Below are positions 8,217 to 19,112 of a DNA stretch of 64,000 nt, piece by piece. The stretch is from Ligilactobacillus salivarius DSM 20555 = ATCC 11741 (lineage in GTDB: Bacteria > Bacillota > Bacilli > Lactobacillales > Lactobacillaceae), in assembly GCF_001435955.1 (NCBI RefSeq), contig NZ_AYYT01000001.1, forward strand, positions 180,106-244,105. Reading direction: 5' to 3'. The number at the start of each line of letters is the position of its first letter. The first letter of the stretch is position 1. The notes beneath the pieces were generated by a model. That model had not been told where the DNA came from and made no database searches. It was given only the letters and a program-made list of their open reading frames with translations. Made by a program: the position numbers and the translations under genes.

Positions 8217-9755
8217 TTAGTGTCTAAAATGTCTTACGCCTGTGAATACCATTGCTACCCCATACTTATTAGCCATAGCGATAGAATCCTTATCTCTAAT
8301 TGATCCACCAGGTTGAACTATTGCTTTAATCCCATGTTCAGCAGCATATTGAACACAGTCGTCCATTGGGAAGAATGCATCACTTGCTAACACAGCTTTA
8401 TCATTTAGTGAATCGCCAGCATGCTTAATTGCTATCTTTGTAGAATCAATACGGTTAGGTTGTCCAGCTCCTATACCTAATGTTCTTTCATCGTTTGCTA
8501 CAACAATTGCATTAGACTTAGTATGTTTAACTGCTTTCCAAGCAAATAATAATGTTTCTAATTGACTATCACTAGGGGCATTTTCTGTTACTACTTCCCA
8601 ATTCTTAGGATTTTCATCTATAACGTCTTGTTCTTGACGAAGCAAACCACCCATAATTGAAACTGTTTCATCACGAACATCTTCGTCTTTCTTAGTAAAA
8701 TCAAGTTGTAATAAACGTAGATTTTTCTTCTTGGATAATACTTCTAAAGCGTCAGCATCGAATTCAGGAGCAATTATAATTTCTAAAAATAGTTTATGCA
8801 TTTTTTCTGCTGTTGCCAAATCTACTTTTCTATTTAAAGCAATTACACCACCAAAAATTGAAATTGAATCTGCTTCATATGCTCGATCCCATGCTAATTC
8901 AATATTATCAGCTTGACCTATTCCACAAGGGTTCATATGTTTCAAAGCTACAACTGTTGGTCCATCAAATTCTCTGACCGCTCTAATTGCAGCATCAGCA
9001 TCACGTATGTTATTAAATGAAAGCTTTTTACCGTTTAATTGCTTAGCTTGTGTAATAGAGTATGCTTTAGGCATAGCATCTTCATAGAACCATGCTTTTT
9101 GATGACTATTTTCTCCATATCTCATTGAAGAAATCAAATCATATGTTAGTGTTAATTTTTCTGGGTTATCTTCACCAGCTTGCTTACTCAAGTAATCTGC
9201 AATTAAAGCATCATATGCTGCTGTATGTCTAAATGTTTTAGCAGATAATTTAAATCTTGTTTCTAATGAAATTTCTCCATTTTCATCTAATTCTTTCTCT
9301 AATCCTTCATAATCATCTGCATCTACAACAACTACTACATCGCGATAATTCTTAGCTGCTGAGCGTAGCATACTTGGTCCACCAATATCAATATTTTCAA
9401 TAGCATTTTCTAAGGTTACTTCAGGATTTTCGATAGTTTGCTTAAATGGGTATAAGTTTACACATACTAGATCAATTGGTGTAATATTTTGTTCTTTTAG
9501 AGTTTCCATATGCTCTGGTAACTCACGTCTTGCAAGTAAACCACCATGAATATAAGGGTTCAAAGTCTTAACTCGTCCATCTAAAATTTCTGGAAAATGA
9601 GTAACTTCTTCAACAGAAATAGTCTTAATACCTGCTTCATCTAAGTATTTCTTAGTTCCACCAGTTGAAACAATTTCAAAATCATGTTCTACTAATTTCT
9701 TTACAAATGGTACTAAATTATTTTTATCAGATACACTAACTAATGCTCGTTTCAT
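8217..9755 (-). CDS. purH: AICAR transformylase / IMP cyclohydrolase
   Basis: A bifunctional cytosolic enzyme of 512 residues that performs the last two steps to IMP. The N-terminal methylglyoxal-synthase-like domain (residues 1 to about 190, beginning ALVSVSDK with STGGTKKYL) is the cyclohydrolase. The C-terminal part is the transformylase, with the catalytic Lys-His in [10 protein letters not shown]. Full length. It lies 11 bp after purN and 16 bp before purD, within the pur operon. Confidence 0.97.
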   Translation of the reverse strand: MKRALVSVSDKNNLVPFVKKLVEHDFEIVSTGGTKKYLDEAGIKTISVEEVTHFPEILDGRVKTLNPYIHGGLLARRELPEHMETLKEQNITPIDLVCVNLYPFKQTIENPEVTLENAIENIDIGGPSMLRSAAKNYRDVVVVVDADDYEGLEKELDENGEISLETRFKLSAKTFRHTAAYDALIADYLSKQAGEDNPEKLTLTYDLISSMRYGENSHQKAWFYEDAMPKAYSITQAKQLNGKKLSFNNIRDADAAIRAVREFDGPTVVALKHMNPCGIGQADNIELAWDRAYEADSISIFGGVIALNRKVDLATAEKMHKLFLEIIIAPEFDADALEVLSKKKNLRLLQLDFTKKDEDVRDETVSIMGGLLRQEQDVIDENPKNWEVVTENAPSDSQLETLLFAWKAVKHTKSNAIVVANDERTLGIGAGQPNRIDSTKIAIKHAGDSLNDKAVLASDAFFPMDDCVQYAAEHGIKAIVQPGGSIRDKDSIAMANKYGVAMVFTGVRHFRH

Positions 9756-9766
9756 TTTTATTCTCC

Positions 9767-10354
9767 TTAATTGTTTGACTTACTTAACAAAACTTCGTTT
9801 AAAACTTTAGGATATATACGATGTTCACACTCATGAATTCTTTCTTCTAAGGTTTCACAAGTATCATCTTGATAAATGGGTACATGTTCTTGATATATAA
9901 CTGGTCCCGAATCTAAACCAGAATCAATATAGTGCAATGTTACTCCTGTTTGATTCTTATTATGCTCTTTATGGTCAGCAAATGCTCTTTCAATAGCATG
10001 TAAACCTTGATATTCAGGTAAATATGCAGGATGAAGATTTATAATGGATCCTTCATACTCATCTAGTATTGGTTTACCAATAATTCTCATGTATCCTGCT
10101 AAAGCGATAAAATCTATTTGATGAGCTTTTAACACTTCAACAATTCGTTTTTCATAATCTAATTTATTGCCGCATTCTTTAACTGTAAATGTTTCATAGG
10201 GAATGTTAAATTTTTCAGCTCTTTTAATAACTGGAGCATTAGGATGATCACAAAAAAGCAATACTAAATTTCCAGTAATTTCTTTTTTAGCAAATTTATC
10301 TGCTAATACCTCAAAATTAGTTCCATTTCCTGAAGCAAAAATTGCTACTCTCAT
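9767..10354 (-). CDS. purN: Phosphoribosylglycinamide formyltransferase
   Basis: Uses 10-formyl-tetrahydrofolate to formylate GAR. At 195 residues it has normal length. [10 protein letters not shown] forms the phosphate-binding loop, and the catalytic Asn-His-Asp set appears as the [12 protein letters not shown] segment (Asn and His) and the Asp of [11 protein letters not shown]. It lies 12 bp after purM in the operon. No purT alternative is seen here, so the pathway uses folate for this step. Confidence 0.96.
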   Translation of the reverse strand: MRVAIFASGNGTNFEVLADKFAKKEITGNLVLLFCDHPNAPVIKRAEKFNIPYETFTVKECGNKLDYEKRIVEVLKAHQIDFIALAGYMRIIGKPILDEYEGSIINLHPAYLPEYQGLHAIERAFADHKEHNKNQTGVTLHYIDSGLDSGPVIYQEHVPIYQDDTCETLEERIHECEHRIYPKVLNEVLLSKSNN

Positions 10355-10366
10355 TACCTATGCTCC

Positions 10367-11404
10367 TTAATGTACAATGATTTTTTCTTCATTGCCTTTT
10401 CTTTTCCTCAAGTTTCCAATAATATAGAAATCTTCGTCTTTATCACTTAATAATTTCTTTACTGACTCTAACTTATCTTCAGATACTGCTAAAACCATAC
10501 CAATACCCATATTGAAAGTTTCGTAACAATCATCTTGTGATAAATTACCTAATTTTTTGAGATATTCAAAAATTGGTAAAACTTTCCAAGAGCTTGCATC
10601 AATTTCAGCAGTTAGATCATCAGCAAACATTCTTGGTAAATTTTCAATCAGTCCCCCACCTGTAATGTGAGCTATTCCATTTACTAAATTTTCTTTTACA
10701 AGTGGTAAAACACTATCTATATAAATTCTTGTTGGTTCTAAAATTACTTCTCCGATTGTTTTTCCACCAAATTCTTCCCTTTTTTCAGATAAATCAATTT
10801 TATTATCTTTAAATAGAATTTGACGAACTAAGGAAAAACCATTTGAATGTATTCCACTAGAAGCTAAGCCTATCAAAATATCATTTTCTTGAGGATTAGC
10901 ATCCGTTAACAGCTTACTTTTTTCTACAACACCAGAGGAAAATCCTGCTAAATCATATTCATCTTTCGCATACATATCTGGCATTTCAGCAGTTTCTCCC
11001 CCAATTAAGGCAGTACCCGCTTGTCTACAACCTTCAGCAACTCCAGCAACAATCTGCGCAATCTTATCTGGATCATTTTTTCCAGTAGCAATATAGTCTA
11101 GAAAATATAGAGGTTCTGCTCCTTGAGCCAAAATATCATTTACACACATAGCAACACAATCAATCCCTATAGTGTCATGCTTGTCCATCTTTTGTGCAAT
11201 CAATAACTTAGTTCCTACTCCGTCAGTACCAGAAACTAATACAGGTTCTTTAATATTTAGTACACTTAAGTCAAAAGTTCCACCAAAGCTACCAATATTT
11301 CCTGTTGTTCCCACTCTTCGAGTAGACTTAACATCTTTTTTTATTTTATTAACTAGTTCATAACCCGCATGAATATCTACTCCAGCCTCTTGATAGCGAC
11401 TCAT
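10367..11404 (-). CDS. purM: Phosphoribosylformylglycinamidine cyclo-ligase
   Basis: AIR synthetase of 345 residues that closes the imidazole ring of FGAM with ATP. It belongs to the PurM/SelD ATP-binding fold. [11 protein letters not shown], then [12 protein letters not shown] and [10 protein letters not shown] are the typical nucleotide and metal motifs, and [12 protein letters not shown] lies in the C-terminal half. It directly abuts purF (purM starts one base before the purF stop region), so translation is probably coupled. Confidence 0.97.
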   Translation of the reverse strand: MSRYQEAGVDIHAGYELVNKIKKDVKSTRRVGTTGNIGSFGGTFDLSVLNIKEPVLVSGTDGVGTKLLIAQKMDKHDTIGIDCVAMCVNDILAQGAEPLYFLDYIATGKNDPDKIAQIVAGVAEGCRQAGTALIGGETAEMPDMYAKDEYDLAGFSSGVVEKSKLLTDANPQENDILIGLASSGIHSNGFSLVRQILFKDNKIDLSEKREEFGGKTIGEVILEPTRIYIDSVLPLVKENLVNGIAHITGGGLIENLPRMFADDLTAEIDASSWKVLPIFEYLKKLGNLSQDDCYETFNMGIGMVLAVSEDKLESVKKLLSDKDEDFYIIGNLRKRKGNEEKIIVH

Positions 11405-12856
11405 TTACTTTTCCTCTCTTTCTTGTTGTGATTTCAAAGAAGTTAAGTAAGCTTCTTCATAATCATATAAAGGAGTTGGATACTTACCATCAAAATAAGC
11501 AACCGTTAATCCACCATTAGGATAATCAGCACCGCCTTTAACCGAAATAGCCTTAATTAAGGATGGTATGCTCAAAAAACCTAGACTATCTGCACCTATT
11601 AAATCTGACATTTCTTCTACAGTATGATTTGCAGCCATTAACTCTGAACGAGTTGAAATATCAATTCCATAGAAACAAGGAAACTTAAATGGTGGAGATG
11701 AAATTCGCATATGAACCTCTTTAGCTCCAGCTTCTCGCAATAATTTTACTAATTGCTTTGAAGTTGTTCCTCTAACAATTGAATCATCTACAACAACAAC
11801 TCGCTTGCCTTCAACTACCCCTCTAACAGCTGACAACTTCATCTTTACTCCACGTTCACGTAATTCTTGTGTCGGTTGAATAAATGTACGAGCAATATAC
11901 TGATTCTTTATTAATCCCATTTCATAAGGTAGTCCCAATTCCTCTGCATATCCAGAAGCAGCCGATAATGAGGAGTTAGGAACACCAATAACCATATCAG
12001 CATCTGCTGGTTGTTCCTTGGCTAAAAGTTTTCCCATTCTCTTTCGCGCATTATGCACAGTTACACCATGAATAATTGAATCAGGTCTGGCAAAATATAT
12101 ATACTCCATTGAACAAATTGATAGTTGTGTTTTATCAGTATATCTATCTATCTTCATACCATTTTTGTTGATTACAATTAATTCACCTGGCTGCACATCT
12201 CTAACAAATTTTGCTCCTACTGTATCCAACGCACAAGTTTCGCTTGCTACTACATATGCACCGTTATCTAATTGTCCTATTGATAAAGGACGAAAACCAT
12301 TCGGATCCAGTGCTGCAATTAAGCTATCCTTACGTAATAGTAGGAAAGCAAATCCACCTTTTACTTCGTTTAAACTTTGCTTAAGTGCTTCAATAAAAGT
12401 GCAATTTTGTTTTTGACGAATCAAATGAATTAGAATTTCAGTATCTGAATTTGACTGAAAAACTGCTCCTCTATCTTCAAGATCTCGCTTTAAAGTTACA
12501 GCGTTAGTCAAATTACCATTATGAGCTAAAGCAACATCACCATCATGAAATCTGAATAAAAATGGTTGAATGTTATTGATAGAATTATTGCCACTTGTTC
12601 CATAACGAACATGGCCAATAGCACTATCTCCAGTTAACCTTAGTAAGTCTTTTTCGTCAGCAAATACTTTTGCTAATAATCCCCTATCGCGATGTTGATG
12701 TAGTCTATCGCCATCACTTGAAACAATTCCTGCTCCTTCTTGTTCTCGATGTTGTAAACTATGTAGACCAAAATAAGTCAATTGACTTGCATTTTCAGCT
12801 CCAAAAACTCCAAAGACTCCACACTCTTCGTTTAATCCTTTGATTTCATAAGACAT
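11405..12856 (-). CDS. purF: Amidophosphoribosyltransferase
   Basis: The committed step of purine synthesis: PRPP plus glutamine to phosphoribosylamine. I start it at the ATG at 12856, seven bases after GGAGGAGG, not at the longer frame from 12874. This gives 483 residues with an 11-residue propeptide and Cys12 (EECGVFG) as the glutaminase nucleophile exposed after cleavage. The class II glutaminase domain is followed by the phosphoribosyltransferase domain with the PRPP loop [13 protein letters not shown]. The start overlaps the end of purL by 25 bp, which points to translational coupling. No cysteine cluster evidence for or against an Fe-S cluster was evaluated. Confidence 0.96.
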   Translation of the reverse strand: MSYEIKGLNEECGVFGVFGAENASQLTYFGLHSLQHREQEGAGIVSSDGDRLHQHRDRGLLAKVFADEKDLLRLTGDSAIGHVRYGTSGNNSINNIQPFLFRFHDGDVALAHNGNLTNAVTLKRDLEDRGAVFQSNSDTEILIHLIRQKQNCTFIEALKQSLNEVKGGFAFLLLRKDSLIAALDPNGFRPLSIGQLDNGAYVVASETCALDTVGAKFVRDVQPGELIVINKNGMKIDRYTDKTQLSICSMEYIYFARPDSIIHGVTVHNARKRMGKLLAKEQPADADMVIGVPNSSLSAASGYAEELGLPYEMGLIKNQYIARTFIQPTQELRERGVKMKLSAVRGVVEGKRVVVVDDSIVRGTTSKQLVKLLREAGAKEVHMRISSPPFKFPCFYGIDISTRSELMAANHTVEEMSDLIGADSLGFLSIPSLIKAISVKGGADYPNGGLTVAYFDGKYPTPLYDYEEAYLTSLKSQQEREEK

Positions 12857-15057
12857 GGGATTGCCTCCTCCCATAGTTTTTCTAATTCTGATACCTCTGC
12901 AACAAAGTTGTCATCTGTTAAAGTTATATCTAATTGATGATCAACTTGAACTTCACCAATTTCCGTAATATCTTCACCCATAATTTCTTCAAAGGCTGCT
13001 ACATTATCTTTTGAAACACTAACAACTAATCGTCCAGGAGTTTCACTGAATAATAGTTCTTTTTTCATATCTAAACTAACTTTGATCCCCTTATCAGTTC
13101 CAAAAACCATTTCAGCTAAGCTAACACCCAAGCCACCTTCACTCAAGTCATGAGAAGATGAAACTAAACCTTGTTCCATAGTTACTAAAAGATTCTTCAA
13201 ATATGAGTTAACTTTTTCTAAATCAAAATCATTTAGATCTCCAGAGATCTTATTATTTAATAATTTTTGCAATTCAGAACCATTAAAATCATTACCTGTT
13301 TTACCTACCAAGTAAAGTTTGTCACCTGTATTTTGAACAAAAGATGGTACTGTGCGATAAACATCTTTAATTAATCCAACCATACCAATCATAGCAGTAG
13401 GATAAATGGCTTCTCCGTTATTTTCGTTATACAAAGAAACGTTACCGGAAATAACTGGTGTATCTAAAGTTCTGCAAGCTTCAGCCATCCCATTAATAGA
13501 TTGATGTAGTTCCCAGTAGATTTCAGGATCATTAGGATCACCATAATTCAAACAGTCAGTTATAGCTAATGGCAAAGCACCACTTGAAATAATATTTGTT
13601 GCAGCTTCTAAAACAGCTATTTTTCCACCAACTTCTGGATTTAAATAAATGAAGCGACCATTTCCATCAGTTGTCATTGCTAAAGCTTTTTTAGTTCCAC
13701 GAATACGAATTACACCAGCATCGCTTCCTGGTCCTACAACTGTACTTGTTCGTACTTGTGAATCATAAGTTTCTGTAAACATCTTCTTTGAAGCAATTGT
13801 TGGTTGTTGCAATAAAGCTTCTAATGTCTCTTTTGCACTAGATAATTGTGGTACCCAAGTATCTTTATTTTTATTATCTAAAATACGTTGAGGAACTCTT
13901 TCTTCACTAGGTTCTTCTAAAACATCATCCGTTAGAGTAGATACTGGTATATTTGTAACTACTTCACCTTTATGATGTAATATGTAATCATGTCCTTCTG
14001 TTACTCTACCTATAACTACAGCTTCTAAATTGTAGTCTTCAAATAACTTTTTAACATCATTTTCATGACCTTTTTTGACACATAATAACATTCTTTCCTG
14101 GGACTCACTCAACATGATTTCATAAGCAGACATTCCTTCTTCACGTTGTGGAACCATATCTAAGTTTAATTCCATACCACTGTTAGCTTTTGAAGACATT
14201 TCACAACTAGATGAAACAATACCTGCAGCTCCCATATCTTGAATACCAACTAACCAGTCTTGGTGATTATTTGTTAATTCAATACATGCTTCCATAAGTA
14301 GTTTTTCCATAAATGGATCACCTACCTGAACAGCTGAACGTTGAGTTTCCTTATCATCAGCAAAATCTGCAGAGGCAAATGTTGCACCATGAATACCATC
14401 ACGACCAGTTTTAGCCCCCACATACATAACTGCATTACCAATACCTTTAGCTTGTCCTTTTTGAATATGACTTTGATCTAAAATACCAACACTCATTGCA
14501 TTTACTAAAGGATTTCCAGCATAGCAATCATCAAAAGTTATTTCTCCAGCAACAGTTGGAATACCCATACAGTTACCATAACCACCGATTCCAGCTACAA
14601 CTTCATTGATAAGATACTTAGTTCTAGCATTATCAATTTCGCCAAAGTGTAATGAATCTAAGGATGCTATTGGTCTAGCTCCCATACTGAAAATATCACG
14701 TAAAATTCCCCCAACACCTGTTGCTGCACCTTCATAAGGTTCTACAACTGAGGGATGATTATGACTTTCAGCTTTGAAAACTACCGCTTGATTATCGCCA
14801 ATATCTACGATACCAGCACCTTCACCAGGGCCTTGCAAAACACGTTCATTTTTATTTGGAAATAGTTTGAGCACTGGTTTAGATTTCTTATATGAGCAAT
14901 GTTCTGACCACATTACAGAGAAAAGACCAGTTTCTGTATAATTAGGTAAGCGACCTAATAATTTATCACAAATATATTCGTATTCTTTTTGTGTTAAGCC
15001 CCATTCTAGATAAACCTTTTGTTCTTTTATTTGTTCAGGTGTTAATTCCTTATTCAT
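12832..15057 (-). CDS. purL: FGAM synthase subunit II
   Basis: The small-type PurL (741 residues) of Gram-positive bacteria. It forms the FGAM synthase complex with PurQ and PurS, encoded immediately upstream. The N-terminal half has the [11 protein letters not shown] active-site segment and ATP-binding KAESHNHPS. Two PurM-like repeats make up the rest. The stop lies inside the purF coding region and the start is one base from the purQ stop, so the three subunits and PurF should be made in step. Confidence 0.97.
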   Translation of the reverse strand: MNKELTPEQIKEQKVYLEWGLTQKEYEYICDKLLGRLPNYTETGLFSVMWSEHCSYKKSKPVLKLFPNKNERVLQGPGEGAGIVDIGDNQAVVFKAESHNHPSVVEPYEGAATGVGGILRDIFSMGARPIASLDSLHFGEIDNARTKYLINEVVAGIGGYGNCMGIPTVAGEITFDDCYAGNPLVNAMSVGILDQSHIQKGQAKGIGNAVMYVGAKTGRDGIHGATFASADFADDKETQRSAVQVGDPFMEKLLMEACIELTNNHQDWLVGIQDMGAAGIVSSSCEMSSKANSGMELNLDMVPQREEGMSAYEIMLSESQERMLLCVKKGHENDVKKLFEDYNLEAVVIGRVTEGHDYILHHKGEVVTNIPVSTLTDDVLEEPSEERVPQRILDNKNKDTWVPQLSSAKETLEALLQQPTIASKKMFTETYDSQVRTSTVVGPGSDAGVIRIRGTKKALAMTTDGNGRFIYLNPEVGGKIAVLEAATNIISSGALPLAITDCLNYGDPNDPEIYWELHQSINGMAEACRTLDTPVISGNVSLYNENNGEAIYPTAMIGMVGLIKDVYRTVPSFVQNTGDKLYLVGKTGNDFNGSELQKLLNNKISGDLNDFDLEKVNSYLKNLLVTMEQGLVSSSHDLSEGGLGVSLAEMVFGTDKGIKVSLDMKKELLFSETPGRLVVSVSKDNVAAFEEIMGEDITEIGEVQVDHQLDITLTDDNFVAEVSELEKLWEEAIPCLMKSKD

Positions 15058-15058
15058 A

Positions 15059-15733
15059 TTAGCCTTTTACCTTTCCTTCTTCTAGTAATGATTTGAATAC
15101 CCTTAAGCCATCTTCATTGCCTAATAACATTTCAACAGCTCTTTCAGGATGTGGCATCATTCCTAAAACATTTCCTTGCTTATTTGTAATCCCAGCAATA
15201 TCATTCAAACTACCATTAGGATTTTCTTTTGAATATCTAAAAACAACTTGTCCATTTTCTTCAAGCTCTGCTAATAATTCTTCGTCTGCATAATAACTTC
15301 CATCAGCGTGAGCAATAGGTAAGTTTATTTTTTCTCCTTTTTTATATAAAGAAGTAAATGGTGTATTAGTATTTTCAACAGTTAATTCTACTGTTTTACA
15401 TACAAACTTCAAACTGTTATTTCGCTTCAAAGCTCCTGGTAATAGACCAACCTCTGTTAAAATTTGGAATCCATTGCAAGTACCAAAAACTGGCTTACCA
15501 TTTTTTGCAAATTCTATTACTGCTGGCATAATAGGTGAGAACCGTGCTATTGCACCACAACGAAGATAATCACCATAAGAGAATCCTCCTGGTAACATTA
15601 CAGCATCAAAACCATCTAAGTTATCTTGCTTATATGAAACATATTCAACATCTGCATCACATACAGTGTGTAATGCTTCGTATAAGTCTATATCACAATT
15701 TGAGCCAGGAAAAACAATAACTGCTATTTTCAT
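15059..15733 (-). CDS. purQ: FGAM synthase glutaminase subunit
   Basis: Class I glutamine amidotransferase of 224 residues that delivers ammonia to PurL. The nucleophile Cys is in [10 protein letters not shown], and the His-Glu pair is in [10 protein letters not shown]. The N-terminus begins [11 protein letters not shown]. The start ATG overlaps the purS stop codon by one base. Membership of the PurLQS complex is by family and by gene order. Confidence 0.97.
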   Translation of the reverse strand: MKIAVIVFPGSNCDIDLYEALHTVCDADVEYVSYKQDNLDGFDAVMLPGGFSYGDYLRCGAIARFSPIMPAVIEFAKNGKPVFGTCNGFQILTEVGLLPGALKRNNSLKFVCKTVELTVENTNTPFTSLYKKGEKINLPIAHADGSYYADEELLAELEENGQVVFRYSKENPNGSLNDIAGITNKQGNVLGMMPHPERAVEMLLGNEDGLRVFKSLLEEGKVKG

Positions 15734-15981
15734 TAATCTTCCTCCATAATTTCATAACGATATGTTTCAAGATTAAAGTTCACCAATAATTGTTCTGAAA
15801 TTTCTTTTACAGATTCTCCAACTTCTTTTTCTCTACTATCAATAGTTACATCGAAAAATTTTCCCACTTTAATTTCTTTTACTTCATTATGTCCTAAAGA
15901 ATGAACAGCTTCAGTAATTGTTTCTCCTTGTGGATCAAAAACAGATTGCTTATATGTTACGAAAATACGTACCTTTGTCAT
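15733..15981 (-). CDS. purS: FGAM synthase subunit PurS
   Basis: An 82-residue protein that bridges PurQ and PurL. The sequence [18 protein letters not shown] with the spaced glycine and the VHSLG helix is characteristic. An AGGAGGAA site precedes the ATG at 15981. It lies 18 bp after purC and overlaps purQ. Its presence matches the three-subunit form of the enzyme. Confidence 0.96.
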   Translation of the reverse strand: MTKVRIFVTYKQSVFDPQGETITEAVHSLGHNEVKEIKVGKFFDVTIDSREKEVGESVKEISEQLLVNFNLETYRYEIMEED

Positions 15982-15999
15982 GGTGTTGTGTTCCTCCTA

Positions 16000-16713
16000 T
16001 TATTTGTTTAACACTTTCTTCAAACGATTTAATACTTCTTCATATACAGGTGTTAAGTCACCAATATCTCTACGATAGACATCTTTATCTAAATGACGAT
16101 TATCCTCTAAATCCCATAAACGACAATTATCTGGAGAAAATTCATCAGCTAAAACTAATGTACCATCTTCTAAAGTTCCAAATTCGAGCTTAAAATCAAC
16201 TAATTTCATTCCTGCTTGTTTAAATAAATCTGTCAATAATGCATTTACTTTTCTAGATAAATCCCAGATTCTATTTAAATCTTCCTTAGTAGCAATTTCT
16301 AATGCTAATGCCTGTGACTCGTTAATGAATGGATCATCTAATTCATCACTCTTGAAGTACATTTCTTCTACAGGTTTATTGAATTTCTTTCCTTCTTCCA
16401 CTCCATATCTAGTTGAAAAATGTCCTGCCGCAACATTTCGTGTAACTATCTCAAGTGGGAAGATTTTAACTTTTTTTACTAATTCTTCGTTCTCAGAAAT
16501 CTTCTTTATAAAATGTGTAGGAATGTCATTCTTTATCAAATATTCAAAGATTAAACTTGAAATTTGATTGTTAACATGACCCTTACCTTTAATGACATCC
16601 TTTTTCTTACCATTGAGTGCAGTAGCCTGGTCCATATACACTACTCTTAATACATTTTCATCTTCTGTACTCCACATTTGCTTAGCTTTACCTTCATATA
16701 ACAGTTCAGACAT
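16000..16713 (-). CDS. purC: SAICAR synthetase
   Basis: A 237-residue enzyme that joins CAIR and aspartate with ATP. The start is LLYEGKAKQMW, with the SAICAR signatures LEIVTRNVAAGHF and LADEFSPDNCRLW. It is the first gene of the operon, with AAGGAG eight bases before the ATG. Since purE and purK are not upstream, CAIR synthesis must be encoded elsewhere, as must adenylosuccinate lyase (purB). Confidence 0.97.
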   Translation of the reverse strand: MSELLYEGKAKQMWSTEDENVLRVVYMDQATALNGKKKDVIKGKGHVNNQISSLIFEYLIKNDIPTHFIKKISENEELVKKVKIFPLEIVTRNVAAGHFSTRYGVEEGKKFNKPVEEMYFKSDELDDPFINESQALALEIATKEDLNRIWDLSRKVNALLTDLFKQAGMKLVDFKLEFGTLEDGTLVLADEFSPDNCRLWDLEDNRHLDKDVYRRDIGDLTPVYEEVLNRLKKVLNK

Positions 16714-16727
16714 TATTCTATCTCCTT

Positions 16728-16787
16728 ATTGTTCGTCTTTTAAACAAAAAACATATTTTATAAACCTTACAAACCATATATTATCAA
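16728..16787 (-). promoter_or_regulatory. Candidate pur operon promoter and PurR-like box
   Basis: On the minus strand a -35 TTGATA (16787-16782) is followed by an imperfectly spaced -10 TTATAA (16763-16758). AAAAGACGAACAAT at 16741-16728 resembles the CGAAC core of PurR boxes and would lie shortly after the transcription start. Plus-strand near-matches with GAAC/GAAT occur around 16795 and 16817. No guanine riboswitch was found. The positions are suggestive only. Confidence 0.35.
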
Positions 16788-16868
16788 TTAAACACGAATA
16801 ATGCAACAAATAAAATGAACTTTATTTTTAAAAAACGATTTCATTTTTAACGAAAAATACAATAATTG

Positions 16869-16928
16869 AGTCTATTATATAAACTCCATCTTTTATATAT
16901 TACGTATAATTAAGTTTATATAAAGACT
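16869..16928. repeat. Long imperfect inverted repeat upstream of purC
   Basis: The left arm at 16869-16885 and the right arm at 16913-16928 are complementary over 16 positions with a single one-base bulge; the inner 11 bp (TTATATAAACT) are perfect. The 27-nt loop is AT-rich. It lies between the sepM terminator and the pur promoter and has no T-run, so it does not look like a terminator. The remaining part of the purC-sepM gap holds no gene. Confidence 0.6.
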
Positions 16929-16975
16929 TATAATACGTTTTTTAATTAACAAACATATATAATATGATAATTCGC

Positions 16976-17022
16976 AAAAAAATGACGTTATAAAGATTTC
17001 TTCAATCTTTATAACGTCATTT
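16976..17022. terminator. Strong terminator after sepM
   Basis: A perfect 19-bp stem (16980-16998 with 17004-17022) and a 5-nt loop, with T-runs mainly on the minus strand. It ends the sepM transcript. Confidence 0.9.
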
Positions 17023-17025
17023 ATA

Positions 17026-18060
17026 CTAATTATTTTCCAAATAATTAACTGCATCATTAAATGATCTTACTGGAACAATTTTCATTTTTGTATGAATTTC
17101 TTTTGCAGTCTCAACTGCTTCTTCATAATTTGATTTGGCATTCGGGTCATACTTTTTAACCACTTTACTTACAGGATTATCAGGAGCAAAGAATATTTTA
17201 GCATGTGCTTTAGAAGCGGAGATAACCTTCTTGTCAATTCCACCAATATCTCCAACTTTTCCATCTGCATCAATAGTACCTGTACCTGCAACATCTCTAC
17301 CTTTTAATAAGTCTTTTTTCGATAATTGCGAATACATTTGTAAAGACAACATTAAACCTGCAGATGGGCCTCCTATCCCTTCCATATTAGCGGATATCTT
17401 TTCATTGGTTTTTACTTTCGAACGGTTAGCCAGTGTTATCCCTATACCTGTTCTCTTAGTTTGTGGTAATTTCATTGTCTTACCAATAGCCTTATGATTC
17501 TTTCCATCACGCTGATAAGTGATAGTTACTTTTTCTCCGGCTTTAATTTTTGCTAAAGCATTTTGATATCCTGTAGCATTACTATAATGCTTTCCATTAA
17601 CGTTTGTTATTGTATCGCCAACTTGAATTTTATTCTTAAAATCGGATTTATCTAAGACAGACATAACATATATTCCAATATATTTTTGGCTAACTTCTTT
17701 CCCTGCATGTTTTAAGGCCACATATTTGGCAGAGTTCACTGCATCTTGCATATAATATTCTTGAATTCTGTCAAATTCTGCATCTGAACTACCACCCGTC
17801 ATTTCTTCAGCTGACACTCTATCAATATGTTTTTGCGAAAAACTCCATAAGTATGTTAGTGGTGTTGCTTTTTGAACAGCAACATAAACTAGCATGAAAT
17901 CACCTTTTTGTTTATTAGTCTTTCCATTAACCGTTACATATTGATTAATACTTTCAGCTGCACCTGGCTGCTCTAAGTAAACAGGAATTGGTAAAAACAT
18001 TAAAATAGCTACTATTACCAATATAGTTAAAGTAACAATGTATTTATTTACTTTTTTCAA
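17026..18060 (-). CDS. sepM: PDZ-containing membrane serine protease (SepM/YlbL)
   Basis: A 344-residue membrane-anchored peptidase of family S16 (Lon-like). One N-terminal transmembrane helix (residues 7-25) is followed by an extracellular PDZ domain (about 125-190) and the Lon-type catalytic domain with Ser233 in GIGGPSAGL and the Lys dyad partner around 277-278 in GGIDKK. Family members trim signalling peptides in streptococci (SepM) or act in cell division and stress (YlbL). Its start overlaps the coaD stop by 4 bp, giving a ylbG-rsmD-coaD-sepM unit as in Bacillus. The substrate here is unknown. Confidence 0.88.
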   Translation of the reverse strand: MKKVNKYIVTLTILVIVAILMFLPIPVYLEQPGAAESINQYVTVNGKTNKQKGDFMLVYVAVQKATPLTYLWSFSQKHIDRVSAEEMTGGSSDAEFDRIQEYYMQDAVNSAKYVALKHAGKEVSQKYIGIYVMSVLDKSDFKNKIQVGDTITNVNGKHYSNATGYQNALAKIKAGEKVTITYQRDGKNHKAIGKTMKLPQTKRTGIGITLANRSKVKTNEKISANMEGIGGPSAGLMLSLQMYSQLSKKDLLKGRDVAGTGTIDADGKVGDIGGIDKKVISASKAHAKIFFAPDNPVSKVVKKYDPNAKSNYEEAVETAKEIHTKMKIVPVRSFNDAVNYLENN

Positions 18061-18539
18061 TTCTTAACCTTCTTTCTTAATGCCTCAATAACATTATCTG
18101 GCACCGTCCCAACCAATTTGTCTAAATTAAACTGTGAAATTTCTCTAACTAAGGTTGAAGAAATAAAACTTACTTCTGGATTTGAAAATAAAGTAATTGT
18201 TTCAATATCACTATCTAACTTTTTATTCATTAAAGCTATTTCTTGTTCATATGTGAAATCTCTTGTATTTCTAATTCCACGAATAATCGCATCAGCATTA
18301 AATTTTTTTACTACATTGATAGTTAAATCAGTTTGAATAAGCTCAACTGATACATTACTAAATTTTGATAATGCTTCAGTGACTAGATGATATTTTTCTT
18401 CAGGAGTAAATAATGAGTGTTTACTAGTATTATTGGAAATAACTACTACAACTTGATCAAATAACTTACTTGTACGACTAATTAAATCCATATGACCATT
18501 TGTAATAGGATCAAAACTTCCTGGAAAAATAACTTTCAT
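18057..18539 (-). CDS. coaD: Phosphopantetheine adenylyltransferase
   Basis: The penultimate step of coenzyme A synthesis, joining 4'-phosphopantetheine and ATP to give dephospho-CoA. At 160 residues it is typical in length. FPGSFDPITNGHMDLI holds the nucleotidyltransferase TxGH motif (residues 15-18), and IIRGIRNTRDF and SSTLVRE (ISSTxxR-type) follow. Two bases separate the rsmD stop from its ATG. Confidence 0.97.
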   Translation of the reverse strand: MKVIFPGSFDPITNGHMDLISRTSKLFDQVVVVISNNTSKHSLFTPEEKYHLVTEALSKFSNVSVELIQTDLTINVVKKFNADAIIRGIRNTRDFTYEQEIALMNKKLDSDIETITLFSNPEVSFISSTLVREISQFNLDKLVGTVPDNVIEALRKKVKN

Positions 18540-18541
18540 TA

Positions 18542-19102
18542 CTATTCACCGCCTTCAAACTCATAGATATTTAGTTGTGTAATCCCATAATCTGCTTTTT
18601 TTATCCACTTAAATCCTGATATTTCATCTGGTAAATTAGCTTCCTGATCTGTCTCACACACAATAATCGCGTTTTTATTAAGTAAAGATAATTCTGCTAA
18701 TTTTAACATCATTTCTACTATTTTTTGTTCCTTATAAGGTGGATCAAAATAAACTAAATCATAACTCAATTGCTTTTTAGCTAGCACATGAATTATTTTA
18801 TTAGCATCCCCCTTTATGATTTTAAATTTTTCTGAATGCTTTGTTACTGCTACATTTTCTTTAATAGTTTTTATTGCTTGATATTGTCTATCTATAAGGG
18901 TTGCTTCTTCAATACCACGAGAAACTCCCTCAATACTTAATCCACCACTTCCAGAAAATAGATCTAACGACTTTCCACCTTCAAAATATGGACCAATAAT
19001 ATTAAACATTGCTTCTTTAACTTTATCTGTAGTTGGACGAGTTTTCATTCCTGAAACTGCCTTTAGACGTCGTCCACCATATTCACCTGCTACAATTCTC
19101 AT
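18542..19102 (-). CDS. rsmD: 16S rRNA m2G966 methyltransferase
   Basis: A SAM-dependent methyltransferase that modifies guanine 966 of 16S rRNA. The Rossmann fold has motif I LDLFSGSGGLSIE and the catalytic DPPYKEQ. I place the start at the ATG at 19102 (MRIVAGEYGGRRL), seven bases after GAGGT, rather than the TTG that opens the longer frame at 19120; this gives 186 residues. The ribosome site overlaps the end of ylbG. It lies in the conserved ylbG-rsmD-coaD order. Confidence 0.94.
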   Translation of the reverse strand: MRIVAGEYGGRRLKAVSGMKTRPTTDKVKEAMFNIIGPYFEGGKSLDLFSGSGGLSIEGVSRGIEEATLIDRQYQAIKTIKENVAVTKHSEKFKIIKGDANKIIHVLAKKQLSYDLVYFDPPYKEQKIVEMMLKLAELSLLNKNAIIVCETDQEANLPDEISGFKWIKKADYGITQLNIYEFEGGE

Positions 19103-19112
19103 TCTAATTACC

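Noticed and set aside
16714..16970. Guanine (purine) riboswitch in front of purC
   Set aside because: Neither the conserved loop sequences nor a terminator/antiterminator pair are present; only a dyad and AT-rich DNA are seen.
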